DNA from: Paenibacillus roseus
GTDB taxonomy: Bacteria; Bacillota; Bacilli; Paenibacillales; Paenibacillaceae
Length of the DNA: 50,313 nucleotides
Direction: 5' to 3'
NCBI RefSeq assembly: GCF_016424485.1
Contig: NZ_JAELUP010000031.1
Span: 1 to 50,313 of the forward strand
The notes beneath the pieces were generated by a model. That model had not been told where the DNA came from. It did no database searches and was given only the letters and a program-made list of their open reading frames with translations. A program made the position numbers and the translations under genes. Each line of letters begins with the position of its first letter. The stretch's first letter is position 1. Positions 24,892 to 33,471 of this stretch are shown in pieces.

Positions 24892-25233
24892 TTATTGATA
24901 TCTTTGTTGGTCGTAGGCGCCTTGATTTGCTTGATTGATAGCGCCATAGTTGAATTGGGATTGAGCTTGGGATTGCTGAATTTGCTCCAGTTGTTTGGAA
25001 ATTTGAATAACCTGCTGCAATTGCTGTACGGCTACTTGGTGCCCGTGAAGCGCATTCTGGATGATTTGTGCCGCCTGGCGCTCACGTTGAGCCAATGCCT
25101 CCAATTGGGCAGCGTTTTGCTGCTCTTGTTGGAGCAATTGTTGATACGTTTGGCTCGCTTGCTGGGTTTGGTTAATCAGTTGATGAAGAATTTGCTCGCT
25201 TTGTTGAATCTGGTTGGAGATATGGTGACTCAT
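24892..25233 (-). CDS. glutamine-rich coiled-coil protein of unknown function
   Basis: A 113-residue protein of which about a third is Gln, with long heptad-like stretches (QQLQQVIQISKQLEQIQQSQ) and a Gln/Asn/Tyr-rich tail (YGAINQANQGAYDQQRYQ). It has no signal peptide or membrane segment. AAAGGAG stands nine bases before the ATG, and the opposite-strand frame of similar length has no such site, which decides the strand. Composition resembles spore-coat or spore-associated small proteins of Bacillales, but I do not recognise a family. Confidence 0.7.
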   Translation of the reverse strand: MSHHISNQIQQSEQILHQLINQTQQASQTYQQLLQQEQQNAAQLEALAQRERQAAQIIQNALHGHQVAVQQLQQVIQISKQLEQIQQSQAQSQFNYGAINQANQGAYDQQRYQ

Positions 25234-25346
25234 TTGTGGTAGGCTCCTTTAAAAGTTAGTTTTTGAGGCGGTCTTAATATTGCCGTTGCTTTTAAAGGTT
25301 ATTCCTTCATTTGGATTTAAAATGTAAAATAAGGGATTTTTATTGT

Positions 25347-26216
25347 CTATAATAAAATTGTAGGCAGCTTGGCCGCCGCCTGAACGGGCTGGGACTTCTC
25401 CAGGAAGGAGATTAACTCGTCATTGAATTTTTGCGGTTCGTCGAACATGATGCCGTGACCGCTATGTTCAAAATGGACAAGTGTAGATTCAGGAATATTT
25501 TTGACGAGCAGCTGCCCGAAATCCGGTGGACATATTTTGTCCTGCAAGCCCTGGAAGATGGTGACCGGTCCGCGGAGTTGAGCGAGATCGGGGCGCAAAT
25601 CCTCATCCCGCAGCGATTCGGCTACCCGGATGGTGCCCCATGCGGAAGCTTCCAGACCGAGCCGGTGCAGCCAGTCCGTAAAATCATTGCTGACAGCATT
25701 GAACAGATTGGCTTTATGCGCGAGGAACAGCTTGCCGAAATCCTTGAGCATCTTCGGGCGGTCCGTCATTACGGCGTGGATCTGATCATTCATCTCCTCG
25801 TTGGTCATGCCATAGGCATAATCATGACGCTGTGTGAACACCGGGGCAGCAGCGCCGACCAAAGCGAGCTTGCTGACACGGTGTCCATGATGCCTCGCCA
25901 TATAGCGAATTGAAATCGCGCCCCCAACTGAAAATCCGATCATAACGGCATCCTGCAATTCCAGATGATCAATGACAGCCCGCAGGTCATCTGCCATCCT
26001 GTCATAGCTGTAGCCTTGCGACGGAGCATCAGAGCGTCCGAACCCCCGCTGGTCAATGCCGATGCAGCGATAGCCTCTTCGCGACAGCAGTGTAAATTGA
26101 TATTCAAACATTTTGTGGTTTAACGGCCAACCGTGCATGAAGATAAGGGGAGTACCGGAACCAATATCTTCTACGAAAAGCTTTACATTTTGCTCTGTCT
26201 CAATATAATGTCCCAT
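25347..26216 (-). CDS. alpha/beta hydrolase
   Basis: A 289-residue alpha/beta-fold hydrolase: oxyanion strand FMHGWPLN (27-34), nucleophile elbow GFSVGG (Ser96), acid in FQGLQDKICPP and catalytic His in EHSGHGIMFDEP. The lid and HGWPLN opening resemble non-haem chloroperoxidase/arylesterase-type members, but substrate cannot be assigned. AGAGAGGAG precedes the ATG. The gene is monocistronic. Confidence 0.92.
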   Translation of the reverse strand: MGHYIETEQNVKLFVEDIGSGTPLIFMHGWPLNHKMFEYQFTLLSRRGYRCIGIDQRGFGRSDAPSQGYSYDRMADDLRAVIDHLELQDAVMIGFSVGGAISIRYMARHHGHRVSKLALVGAAAPVFTQRHDYAYGMTNEEMNDQIHAVMTDRPKMLKDFGKLFLAHKANLFNAVSNDFTDWLHRLGLEASAWGTIRVAESLRDEDLRPDLAQLRGPVTIFQGLQDKICPPDFGQLLVKNIPESTLVHFEHSGHGIMFDEPQKFNDELISFLEKSQPVQAAAKLPTILL

Positions 26217-26334
26217 ATTACGTTCTCCTCTCTTGACAGTGTTGTACGCCTCCTATATTCCTTAACCCGGGGTTTGGCTTTCAATCATGTTAAGAAAGGT
26301 CCAAATATGTGTAATAGGGAAGAGCACGCCAAAT

Positions 26335-26370
26335 AACCGCAGCTGGCGGATATTGCCCTGAACTGCGGTT
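26335..26370 (-). terminator. hairpin downstream of the Cse60-like gene
   Basis: AACCGCAG and CTGCGGTT pair; on the minus strand the stem is followed by a short T-containing TTATTTGG. A weak terminator. Confidence 0.4.
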
Positions 26371-26395
26371 CCTTGATATTCTTTAGTTATGAGAG

Positions 26396-26587
26396 CTAGC
26401 CTTTGGCTGTTCTATATACAACCAGAATCGAGCTCCTTTGTGAGCTGAGCTGGTTCGGATTTTGCTTGATCATGCTGCCGTAGCAGACTTCAACTACCTG
26501 CTGCTCGTCGAGCGTAGCCAGAAACTCATTGGCAGATTTTTCTGCAAGACGGGAATCTGTATCAACAAATTCTTTAACCTGAATCAT
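26396..26587 (-). CDS. Cse60-like sporulation protein
   Basis: A 63-residue protein starting MIQVKEFVDTDSRLAEKSANEFLATL and ending SILVVYRTAKG, the pattern of the Cse60/DUF2758 family, a small mother-cell sporulation protein in Bacillus. There are no neighbours in operon. The ribosome site is GTGGTGATATAAG-like and modest. Function of the family is unknown. Confidence 0.75.
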   Translation of the reverse strand: MIQVKEFVDTDSRLAEKSANEFLATLDEQQVVEVCYGSMIKQNPNQLSSQRSSILVVYRTAKG

Positions 26588-26834
26588 CTTATATCACCAC
26601 CCCATACGAATGATAATCAGGCGCTTTCTTATCCCGTGTCCGGTTATTTCAGCACAGGCAACCTGCCAGAGCCATCAGGCTTTATCAGGCTAAATTTCGC
26701 TTGCCCCCATGTAACTCTAGCATATAACAGGGATTTATACAATTCAGGATTTCCAAGTCATGAGAGGCGCCAAGAAGGTCAGAATGTAGATGTAAAAAAG
26801 CGGCTTTTTAATTTAAATGAGAGGTGATCGGAGA

Positions 26835-26951
26835 ATGGAAAATCCGTTTGTTACTGCCAGCCAAAAAGAAAGCCAGACTGAGTTTGTCATTCAGGGGATG
26901 TCGACTGCACGACATATTATCAGCCAGTCCGATTTCAATCCGAACGATTAG
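26835..26951 (+). CDS. small ORF, 38 residues, unknown
   Basis: Starts ATG behind GAGAGGTGATCGGAG and runs to TAG directly before a hairpin terminator. The predicted product MENPFVTASQ...SDFNPND is polar with a short amphipathic centre (FVIQGMSTARHIIS). I do not recognise it. The ribosome site, start and terminator in proper order argue for a real gene; conservation in relatives would decide. Confidence 0.45.
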   Translation: MENPFVTASQKESQTEFVIQGMSTARHIISQSDFNPND

Positions 26952-26999
26952 AAAGAGCTATTTTTTCAACAAAGGTTGAAGGAGAGCTCTTTTTGTTTT
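26952..26999 (+). terminator. terminator after the 38-residue ORF
   Basis: AAAGAGCT and AGCTCTTT pair, with an inner TTTTTTCAAC/GTTGAA match, followed by TTGTTTT. Confidence 0.75.
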
Positions 27000-27005
27000 A
27001 TTATA

Positions 27006-27024
27006 AATGATAATGAGTATCATT
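27006..27024. promoter_or_regulatory. Fur box 1 upstream of the flavoprotein reductase gene
   Basis: AATGATA and TATCATT form perfect 7-bp arms around ATGAG, close to the Fur consensus GATAATGATAATCATTATC. Confidence 0.7.
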
Positions 27025-27107
27025 TTAATAAACAGTATACCGTGCATGGCAGGGGAAAAAAGATTTGCAGTTCGGATTCGTCCATGTTGGAGCAATCGTA
27101 AGTATCT

Positions 27108-27126
27108 GCAATCATTAATGATAATG
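27108..27126. promoter_or_regulatory. Fur box 2 upstream of the flavoprotein reductase gene
   Basis: ATCATTAATGAT is a perfect palindrome followed by AATG, giving a second Fur-like site 48 bp before the start codon. Confidence 0.55.
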
Positions 27127-27173
27127 TTTTTCAGTTCAGTTTTGACTTGATAGTTTATAAGGAGGATACGGAG

Positions 27174-28211
27174 TTGACGGAGCAACTGGAACTCTTTGAT
27201 ATAACGATTATCGGTGGCGGCCCGGCGGGCATGTATGCGGCATTCTACAGCGGAATGAGAGATATGAAGACAAAGCTGATTGACGCCAAGGAAGAATTGG
27301 GCGGGCGGATGCTCATTTATCCTGAGAAAATGATTTGGGATGTCGGCGGTGTGACCCCGATACTGTGCGAGAAGCTGGTTGACCAACTTATTCAGCAAGC
27401 CCGGACATTCGATCCAACTATAGTGTTTGGGCAGCAAATTACCGGGCTGGAGCGTCAGGAAGACGGCACTTACATATTGACGGCAGCTACTGGAGAACTG
27501 CATTGGACCCGTACGGTCTTGCTGGCAATTGGCCGCGGCATTCTGCGGATGGCGAAGCTGGAACTGGAAGGGGCAGAGCGCTATGAGGTGTCCAATTTGC
27601 ACTATACGGTGCAGGAGTTGGAGCCTTTCAGAGGCAAGCGCGTGCTGATCTCAGGCGGGGGAAATTCCGCCGTAGACTGGGCGAATGAACTGGAGCCAAT
27701 CGCAAGCCAGGTCACCGTTGTTCATCGACGCGACCAGTTCGGAGGTCTGGAGAAGAACGTGCTGCGGATGAAACATTCATCGGTCAACGTTTTGACCCCT
27801 TATGAAGTTTCCCAACTGTACAGCGGCAACGGACATTCTGTTGAACAAGTCACGATTCGTCATATTGAAAGCGGAGAAACGCAGCAGCTGGATGTTGATG
27901 CTGTTATTGTCAATCACGGGTTGAAGGCGGATTTCAGTGGAATCAGGGACTGGGGACTGGATATGGATGAGTGGAATGTTTTTGTCGGTCCCAAGCTGAA
28001 TACGAATTTGCCCGGCATTTTCAGTGCAGGCGATTTTGCTGCCTATGACAGTAAAATTACATTTATCGCCGGAGCCTTCACCGATGCAGCCCTTGCGGTC
28101 AACAGCGCCAAGCTGTACCTGGACCCTGAGGCTCCTTCGATGGCTTATGTCTCATCCCATAATGAGCGGTTCAAGGAGAAGAACAAGGCGCTTGGCGTTG
28201 TGGAGGAATAA
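27174..28211 (+). CDS. ferredoxin/flavodoxin-NADP+ reductase type 2 (YumC-like flavoprotein)
   Basis: A 345-residue thioredoxin-reductase-like protein without the CxxC active site. FAD motif [12 protein letters not shown] (12-23), NADPH motif [12 protein letters not shown] (about 160-171) and the FAD-closing [16 protein letters not shown] near the C-terminus match the homodimeric ferredoxin-NADP+ reductases of Bacilli. Start TTG at 27174 is set by AAGGAGG eight bases before; the open frame begins at 27147. Two Fur-like boxes upstream suggest induction under iron shortage, when flavodoxin or siderophore release would need reduction. A specific ferri-siderophore reductase role is possible. Confidence 0.88.
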   Translation: MTEQLELFDITIIGGGPAGMYAAFYSGMRDMKTKLIDAKEELGGRMLIYPEKMIWDVGGVTPILCEKLVDQLIQQARTFDPTIVFGQQITGLERQEDGTYILTAATGELHWTRTVLLAIGRGILRMAKLELEGAERYEVSNLHYTVQELEPFRGKRVLISGGGNSAVDWANELEPIASQVTVVHRRDQFGGLEKNVLRMKHSSVNVLTPYEVSQLYSGNGHSVEQVTIRHIESGETQQLDVDAVIVNHGLKADFSGIRDWGLDMDEWNVFVGPKLNTNLPGIFSAGDFAAYDSKITFIAGAFTDAALAVNSAKLYLDPEAPSMAYVSSHNERFKEKNKALGVVEE

Positions 28212-28223
28212 CGTCTCATTATT

Positions 28224-28268
28224 TTAAGGCCGCAGCTTGCTTCCATGGTGAAGCTGGCTGCGGCCTTA
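28224..28268 (+). terminator. terminator of the reductase gene
   Basis: AAGGCCGCAGC and GCTGCGGCCTT form a perfect 11-bp stem with a 20-base loop, followed by ACTTTTGG. Confidence 0.8.
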
Positions 28269-28420
28269 CTTTTGGCTGCCAGCCACCCGCCTGTTATCAG
28301 GGGATCTGAATTCCGGCTGGCCAAGTTCCCGAGCTCGTCAATCTAGTCCGCATAATTGGCCAAGTTCTCTCATAGACATGGTATCAGCCTGTTAAAACCA
28401 TGTGCAGAGGGGATGATTTC

Positions 28421-29596
28421 ATGCGTCGCATCAAATGGATCGCAGCCGTAATCGTTAGTGTATCGGTGCTGCTTGCCGGTTGCGGAACGAAGGATGCAGA
28501 ATCGGTAGTAAAAGATTTAGGGAAAGTTGTAAGCGACCTGGAGAGCTACAAGGGCTCGGGCACGTTGACCCTGTTGACCGGACAGCAGCCTTTGGAATAT
28601 CAAGTAGAAGTATGGTATCAGAAGCCGGAATTTTATCGCATTGCATTGAAAAACAAAGAAAAGGACATCTCGCAAATTGTTTTGCGCAACGATGACGGTG
28701 TATTTGTCCTGACGCCGCATCTGAACAAGAGCTTCCGCTTCCAGAGCGACTGGCCGAAAAATCAGGGGCAAGTCTACCTGTACCAGACGCTTGTCGAGAG
28801 CATCCGGTTGGATAACTCCAGACAATTCACTACAGAGAACGAGGCTTATGTATTCGATGTGATGGCGAATTATCAGAACGGGTCATTGGCGCGTCAGAAG
28901 ATATGGCTGAACAAAAAAGATTACCGACCGGATCACGTTCAGGTGAGCGATGCCAACGGTACAGTGGTCGTCGAAGTGAAATTTAATTCCTTTGAGTTTG
29001 GATCTGCTTTCGAGAAGGATGCCTTCGATATGGAGAAAAACATGCAGGCTGCAACACGAGAATACGAGGAAAGCAAGGGCGAGAAGGGACAGACAGCGCT
29101 TGAGCCGAAGGTTGAAGGAACGGAACCGTCCGAAGGCCATACGGAAGGGGCAATAACCCCGGATGAAGTGGAGGGCGCACCGGATAGCGGAGCGGAGACG
29201 GGTCAGACGGACGAGACCGGAGCCGAACCGACAGGAGGCAAGGCGTCTGCCGAACCAAGCGACAAACTGGTGCTGATGGAGCCGACATATTTGCCAGAGG
29301 GTGTTGTTGAAAAGGATATGGAAGAAATTGTGTATGGCGGCAATCCCGGATTCTTAATCCGCTATACCGGTGCTTATGATTATACGCTGATTCAGACGCA
29401 GCCGAAGGATAAAGCTGCTTCGGTCGTGCCAAGCAGGACGGTGGATTTAGGCTTCACTATTGGCTTTGCAACCGGGGAGGAGCAGCGTACGCTGAGCTGG
29501 ATTTCCGAAGGGGTCGAGTACCGTCTTACCAGTGCAAATCTGGGAGAACAGGAGATGGTTAAGGTCGCTCAATCCGTACAGCCGCTGGAAAAATAA
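28421..29596 (+). CDS. YdcC-like lipoprotein with LolA-like fold and C-terminal DUF4367-like domain
   Basis: A 391-residue lipoprotein: signal peptide ending LLAGC, then a LolA-like half (about 25-215) with VVKDLGKVVSDLESYKGSG and FYRIALKNKE, then an acidic Glu/Pro/Gly/Thr linker (about 215-290), then a C-terminal module ending EGVEYRLTSANLGEQEMVKV, similar to that of the anti-sigma protein at 6799. In Bacillus, ydcC is a sporulation (sigma-E) gene directly before alr and ndoAI-ndoA, the same order as here. The start at 28421 has AGAGGGGATG before it. Function is unknown; lipid or envelope sensing at the membrane is a guess. Confidence 0.85.
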   Translation: MRRIKWIAAVIVSVSVLLAGCGTKDAESVVKDLGKVVSDLESYKGSGTLTLLTGQQPLEYQVEVWYQKPEFYRIALKNKEKDISQIVLRNDDGVFVLTPHLNKSFRFQSDWPKNQGQVYLYQTLVESIRLDNSRQFTTENEAYVFDVMANYQNGSLARQKIWLNKKDYRPDHVQVSDANGTVVVEVKFNSFEFGSAFEKDAFDMEKNMQAATREYEESKGEKGQTALEPKVEGTEPSEGHTEGAITPDEVEGAPDSGAETGQTDETGAEPTGGKASAEPSDKLVLMEPTYLPEGVVEKDMEEIVYGGNPGFLIRYTGAYDYTLIQTQPKDKAASVVPSRTVDLGFTIGFATGEEQRTLSWISEGVEYRLTSANLGEQEMVKVAQSVQPLEK

Positions 29597-29680
29597 AGCT
29601 GTCGACAAGTACCCGCGGATACAGTGGAAGCGACAACCTTGTCCACCAATACGTACCTGAACATTCCTTGCCTTCCTTCA

Positions 29681-29709
29681 TTGACAGTCCTTGTCGAACC
29701 GTATAACAT
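29681..29709 (+). promoter_or_regulatory. probable sigma-A promoter of alr
   Basis: TTGACA at 29681-29686 and TAACAT at 29704-29709 with 17 bp between (or TATAAC two bases earlier). Confidence 0.55.
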
Positions 29710-29751
29710 AAAGTCTACATGGGTTTGTCGGAAGAGAAGGTGAAGATATTG

Positions 29752-30930
29752 ATGAATTACTATCGGCCAACCCGGGCGGAAATTTCCTTGGATGCGCTGG
29801 CGCGCAATTTGGCCGCGTTCCGCAAAGCCGTCCCTGCAGGAACACTTTTGATGGCGTCTGTGAAGGCGAATGCCTATGGACATGGCGCAGTGGAAATTTC
29901 CAGGGAGGCTGTACGGTGCGGAGTCGATTATTTAGGCGTTGCTTTTTTGGATGAGGCTGTAAGTCTGCGGCAGGCGGGCATTACAGCCCCGATTCTTGTA
30001 TTGGGGTATGTTCCGGCTGATGCGGTCGAGCTTGCCAGAGAACTCGATATAACAATTACTTTGTTCCGTCAGGATGTGCTGGAGGCGGCTTCTGCTCTCC
30101 CGGGTTCAGGCAAGCGGATCAAGGTGCATATTAAGATTGATACAGGTATGGGACGCCTTGGTTTGATGCCCCATGAGTCCTGGCAGTCCTTCATGGAGCA
30201 GGCAATGAATGCGCCGGGTATAGAAGTCGAAGGCTTGTTTACGCACTTTGCGAGTGCGGATGAGGCGGATAAAACGTACACAACCTTGCAGCATGAGCGC
30301 TTCTCCCACATAACGGGCTATGTTGAGCGCCGGGGCTGGAACATTCCGATTATGCATGCAGGCAACAGCGCGGCAGGCATAGAGACGCCGGAATGGGTCG
30401 GCGGTATGGTAAGACTGGGGATTGGCATGTATGGTCTGTATCCTTCGGAGGAGGTGAACCAGCAGCGCATCCAGCTTGAGCCGGTGATGTCCCTGAAGAC
30501 GGAAGTCATCATGGTGAAGCAGGTTCCGCCAGGTTGGGGAATCAGCTATGGTACTGTCTATACGGCCGCTGAGGAGGAACGTATCGGAACCTTGCCGATC
30601 GGCTATGCCGACGGATATTCGCGAATGTTGACAGGCAAAGCGCAGGTGTTGCTGCGTGGTCGAAGAACACCGCTAAGGGGACGAATTTGTATGGATCAAT
30701 GCATGATTTCTCTCGATGCCGTCGCTGACCCAGAACAGCCTCCGGTTGCAGAAGGGGAAGAGGTTGTGCTCTATGGCAGGCAGGGGAATGAGCAGATTAC
30801 AGTAGAGGAAATTGCCTCTTTGCTTGGCACGATTAATTATGAGGTTACTTGTATGCTCGCAGCTCGTGTGGCGCGTGTGTATGTCAAAAATGGAAAACTG
30901 GTTGCCGTACAGAACTCTGCGATGACGTAA
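29752..30930 (+). CDS. alr: alanine racemase
   Basis: A 392-residue fold-type III PLP enzyme that makes D-alanine for peptidoglycan. The PLP-lysine motif is MASVKANAYGHG (Lys38) and the second catalytic base is Tyr266 in GISYGTVY; the phosphate-binding HAGNSAAG and the substrate-side RICMDQCM motif are present. ATG at 29752 is preferred: AAGGTGAAG lies before it and the protein then begins MNYYRPTRAEI like relatives; ATG at 29719 has no site. It is followed by mazEF, as in Bacillus. Confidence 0.96.
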   Translation: MNYYRPTRAEISLDALARNLAAFRKAVPAGTLLMASVKANAYGHGAVEISREAVRCGVDYLGVAFLDEAVSLRQAGITAPILVLGYVPADAVELARELDITITLFRQDVLEAASALPGSGKRIKVHIKIDTGMGRLGLMPHESWQSFMEQAMNAPGIEVEGLFTHFASADEADKTYTTLQHERFSHITGYVERRGWNIPIMHAGNSAAGIETPEWVGGMVRLGIGMYGLYPSEEVNQQRIQLEPVMSLKTEVIMVKQVPPGWGISYGTVYTAAEEERIGTLPIGYADGYSRMLTGKAQVLLRGRRTPLRGRICMDQCMISLDAVADPEQPPVAEGEEVVLYGRQGNEQITVEEIASLLGTINYEVTCMLAARVARVYVKNGKLVAVQNSAMT

Positions 30931-31259
30931 TTGGTCTCATTTACCAGATATTTTTTTGTCGTTTGGAAAAGGATTTTCGCAATGAAGCACGAACTATTAG
31001 ATCAGGGTATGTTAGATGGCAAGCATCGAGCTGATGCTAACGTCTTCATTGCAGTACAACATAAATGCTATAAGCTGTGCATAGATATGTTCGAAGTATG
31101 AGAACGTATACGTTTCAGCCTTTTTGGGGCGTATCTTTCTTCGGAAGAAGCGGCTGCAATGCCATGGCAGAATGGCAGCGGTTAGCGTTAGGTGTATAAT
31201 TAGGTTCATTTAGCGAAATACTGGGAATAGGTTTTTCGGAAATGTTTTGGAGGTGCGAG
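30931..31259. other. gap between alr and mazE
   Basis: No gene seen. It holds a perfect 12-bp palindrome AACGTATACGTT at 31103-31114 and a TATAAT at 31195-31200, the probable -10 of mazE, with a poor -35 (ATGGCA). Confidence 0.45.
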
Positions 31260-31544
31260 TTGGTGGCCAATATGCAGAACACCAAAAGAATCATGATTAG
31301 CTTGCCGGATCACTTGCTTCAGGAAGTGGACGGAATTGTGGCAAGAGAGAATTCGAATCGAAGCGAGTTTATCCGGCAGGCCATGAGGCTGTATTTGATT
31401 GAACGGAAAAAGCGGCAAATCAGGGAATCGATGCAGCGGGGTTATCTGGAAATGGCGAAAATCAACTTGAACATGGCGTCGGAAGCCTTTCAAGCGGAGG
31501 AAGATGCCGACAGCACGCTCGGCCGTCTTGTAAGCGGGGTGTAG
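31260..31544 (+). CDS. mazE: MazE/NdoAI-type antitoxin, ribbon-helix-helix
   Basis: A 94-residue antitoxin with an N-terminal ribbon-helix-helix DNA-binding domain (TKRIMISLPDHLLQEVDGIV, then SNRSEFIRQAMRLYL) and a C-terminal toxin-binding tail with the typical RGYLEMAKINLNMASEAF and final RLVSGV. The start is TTG at 31260, eight bases after GGAGG; GTG at 31263 is also possible, and ATG at 31242 overlaps the ribosome site. It sits three bases before the toxin gene. It should neutralise MazF and repress the operon. Confidence 0.93.
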   Translation: MVANMQNTKRIMISLPDHLLQEVDGIVARENSNRSEFIRQAMRLYLIERKKRQIRESMQRGYLEMAKINLNMASEAFQAEEDADSTLGRLVSGV

Positions 31545-31547
31545 AGC

Positions 31548-31898
31548 TTGATCGTAAAACGAGGCGATGTGTTTTTTGCTGATTTGTCTCCGGTGGTCGG
31601 TTCTGAACAGGGTGGAGTGCGCCCAGTTCTAGTCATTCAAAATGATATCGGCAACCGGTTCAGTCCCACTGTAATTGTAGCGGCGATTACGGCACAAATT
31701 CAAAAGGCCAAACTTCCGACTCATGTCGAGATTGATGCGGCAACTCATGAATTTGACCGTGATTCGGTCATCTTGCTGGAACAGATCAGGACGATTGATA
31801 AACAGAGATTAACGGATAAAATTACGCATCTGGATGATGAGACGATGCGCAAAGTTGACGAAGCGCTGCAAATCAGCGTGGGGCTTATCGATTTTTAA
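31548..31898 (+). CDS. mazF: MazF/NdoA/EndoA endoribonuclease toxin
   Basis: A 116-residue PemK/MazF-fold RNase starting [33 protein letters not shown], almost the family consensus; the catalytic Arg of GGVRPV and Thr in VIVAAITAQ are present. Bacillus homologues cut RNA at UACAU. It begins with TTG four bases after the antitoxin stop and uses GCGGGGTG as ribosome site. The position after alr is the conserved one. Confidence 0.96.
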   Translation: MIVKRGDVFFADLSPVVGSEQGGVRPVLVIQNDIGNRFSPTVIVAAITAQIQKAKLPTHVEIDAATHEFDRDSVILLEQIRTIDKQRLTDKITHLDDETMRKVDEALQISVGLIDF

Positions 31899-31968
31899 AT
31901 CGTTGCCTCCCAGCAACCAGCAAAAGTCAGACACCCGTTATATGACGCATGAAGCTTCATGTCAAATG

Positions 31969-32014
31969 AGGCCGCAGTATTCACGACAATTCCGTGGATG
32001 CCGCGGCCTTTTGT
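31969..32014 (+). terminator. terminator of the alr-mazEF region
   Basis: AGGCCGC and GCGGCCTT pair over a 28-base loop, followed by TTGTTTT. Confidence 0.7.
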
Positions 32015-32277
32015 TTTGATCTGCGCTTTGGCCCGCTGTCGTTTGGAGGTTTCCGCTTTCTAACCTGGAAGCATCACGACAAAGTAATTCCTTGCTTTAT
32101 GTCCGCAACAACTTCATAATTTATAGAGACCATGATGAAGTTCTCATTTCCTACTCAGGCAATTGCCTCAATCGAGGGCGTCTTTCATTGACTGGCTACA
32201 GACTTCATTCATGGCGGACTGAAATATCGCGAGCAGAACGAGCAGCCTTTGGGTTCGGAACAAGGAGGGGTGTGCAA

Positions 32278-32397
32278 ATGGATGTACCTGCAGGTGTGTG
32301 GGTTGCTGCCGGCATTATTACGGTATTTATAATATGGGTGACGATATGGGCCACGAACAAGGCGTACTCGAAAAAGTGGGAGGATGCTGACGAATAA
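32278..32397 (+). CDS. 39-residue single-pass membrane peptide
   Basis: ATG at 32278 stands nine bases after AAGGAGGGG. The product MDVPAGVWVAAGIITVFIIW continues with one hydrophobic helix (about 7-27) and a charged end KKWEDADE. A longer open frame reaches back to 32092 without a ribosome site and is not used. Function unknown; small peptides of this build often attach to larger membrane complexes. Confidence 0.65.
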   Translation: MDVPAGVWVAAGIITVFIIWVTIWATNKAYSKKWEDADE

Positions 32398-32742
32398 TGC
32401 AATCCAACGGAGCCGGTAACACTCTGTTGCTATTTAAGTAACGCTCTGTGCTATCTCTGTATCGGCTTTATCTATGCAGAACCTTGCTCGATTGATGATG
32501 AGAAGCCCTTCATGCAGCTATAGAAGTGCCGAGCTTTTTTGCAGGTTTGCTTGGAAATTACGATTTGGAAATTACTGTAGACAAATGAAATAAAAACTGA
32601 TATTATAACACCATCTAATTATACTATCGTTTATATAAGCAACCGCTATGCGAAGAACGCAAGCAAGGGTTATGCCCTAGCTGCGTTCTTTTTTGCGTTC
32701 CAGGCGTCTAGTGTCGGGTTGGCTTATTGCAAAGGAGGCGTA
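32398..32742. other. leader region of the Tad-like operon with an internal terminator
   Basis: A promoter-like TTGGAAATTACTG...GATATTATAAC lies at about 32565-32610. Downstream, AAGAACGC (32653) pairs with GCGTTCTT (ending 32690) and is followed by TTTTTT. As the first tad gene begins only 50 bp later, this hairpin would act as an attenuator or end a short RNA of about 90 bases. The ribosome site AAAGGAGG lies at 32730-32737. Confidence 0.5.
32653..32694 (+). terminator. intrinsic terminator before the Tad-like operon (possible attenuator)
   Basis: Stem AAGAACGCAAGC / GCTGCGTTCTT with one mismatch, inner GGG/CCC, followed by TTTTTT. Confidence 0.7.
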
Positions 32743-33471
32743 ATGAACCGCAAACGGAATGTGCTCATCGGATTAATTGCGGCGGCGTTGTCAGCCTTGC
32801 TCGTCTATGGGATGTATCAGCTGCAGGTGCGGCAAATTGACCTTCAGGAGACGGTAGAGGTGATTGTGCCGAGCAGGTTTATTGCAACAGGAGAACGGAT
32901 TACGGGAGACATGCTGTCAGTCAAAAAAATGACCAAGGCATCATACGGGGAGGAGATGATCATCGACCCCGCTCTAGTAATTGGGAGGGAGACAGCAGTG
33001 CCGCTTGGTCTCGGCGAGCCGGTTTTGGGCTGGAAGATCAGCCCTTACAGGTTATTGCCAGCCAGGGATCAGGCTACCTTTCAGATTCCAAAAGGATATA
33101 TCCTGTCTGTATCCAACGGCATCCGTGCCGGGGACCGGGTCATTGTGTACCTGTCCGGACAGGAGCAAGGCTCGCTGCGTCTGTTCAGGGAACTGGTCAC
33201 CGTCGCTTCGGTCAAGAATTCTGGCAATCAGGAAGTCGATGACCTGAACAAATCCAATATGATGTCTATGGCTAACGGCAATGTGGAAGGGATGTATGCT
33301 TCCCGCCGCGATGCCAATGCAATGATCGATTATATCAATTTGAATTTGACAGAGGAACAGTGGCTGGAAATTGACAGGCTGTGCAATTCGGGAGACGCCA
33401 AGCTGGTCATCGCTTTTAGTCCTCTATCGCTTGAACTGACGGATATGAAGGGGAAGGAGGCGGTGCAATGA
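32743..33471 (+). CDS. SAF-domain (CpaB/RcpC-like) membrane protein of a Tad-like locus
   Basis: A 242-residue protein with an N-terminal membrane segment (about 8-26, LIGLIAAALSALLVYGM) and an outer SAF domain (about 40-110, VIVPSRFIATGERITGDML, then GRETAVPLGLGEPVL) followed by the RcpC-like GDRVIVYLSG. CpaB proteins sit at the outer face of Tad/Flp pilus machines. AAAGGAGGCGTA precedes the ATG at 32743; a start at 32719 would put this site inside the gene. It is the first gene of the operon and overlaps the next by 4 bp. Confidence 0.78.
   Translation: MNRKRNVLIGLIAAALSALLVYGMYQLQVRQIDLQETVEVIVPSRFIATGERITGDMLSVKKMTKASYGEEMIIDPALVIGRETAVPLGLGEPVLGWKISPYRLLPARDQATFQIPKGYILSVSNGIRAGDRVIVYLSGQEQGSLRLFRELVTVASVKNSGNQEVDDLNKSNMMSMANGNVEGMYASRRDANAMIDYINLNLTEEQWLEIDRLCNSGDAKLVIAFSPLSLELTDMKGKEAVQ

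Noticed and set aside
24895..25242. 115-residue hydrophobic frame on the plus strand, antisense to the Gln-rich gene
   Set aside because: It has no ribosome site; CAA/CAG repeats read backwards give Leu-rich frames, whereas the minus-strand gene has AAAGGAG at proper distance.
26958..27602. 214-residue minus-strand frame over the Fur boxes and the start of the reductase gene
   Set aside because: It covers a terminator, regulatory palindromes and an identified gene; product unrecognised.
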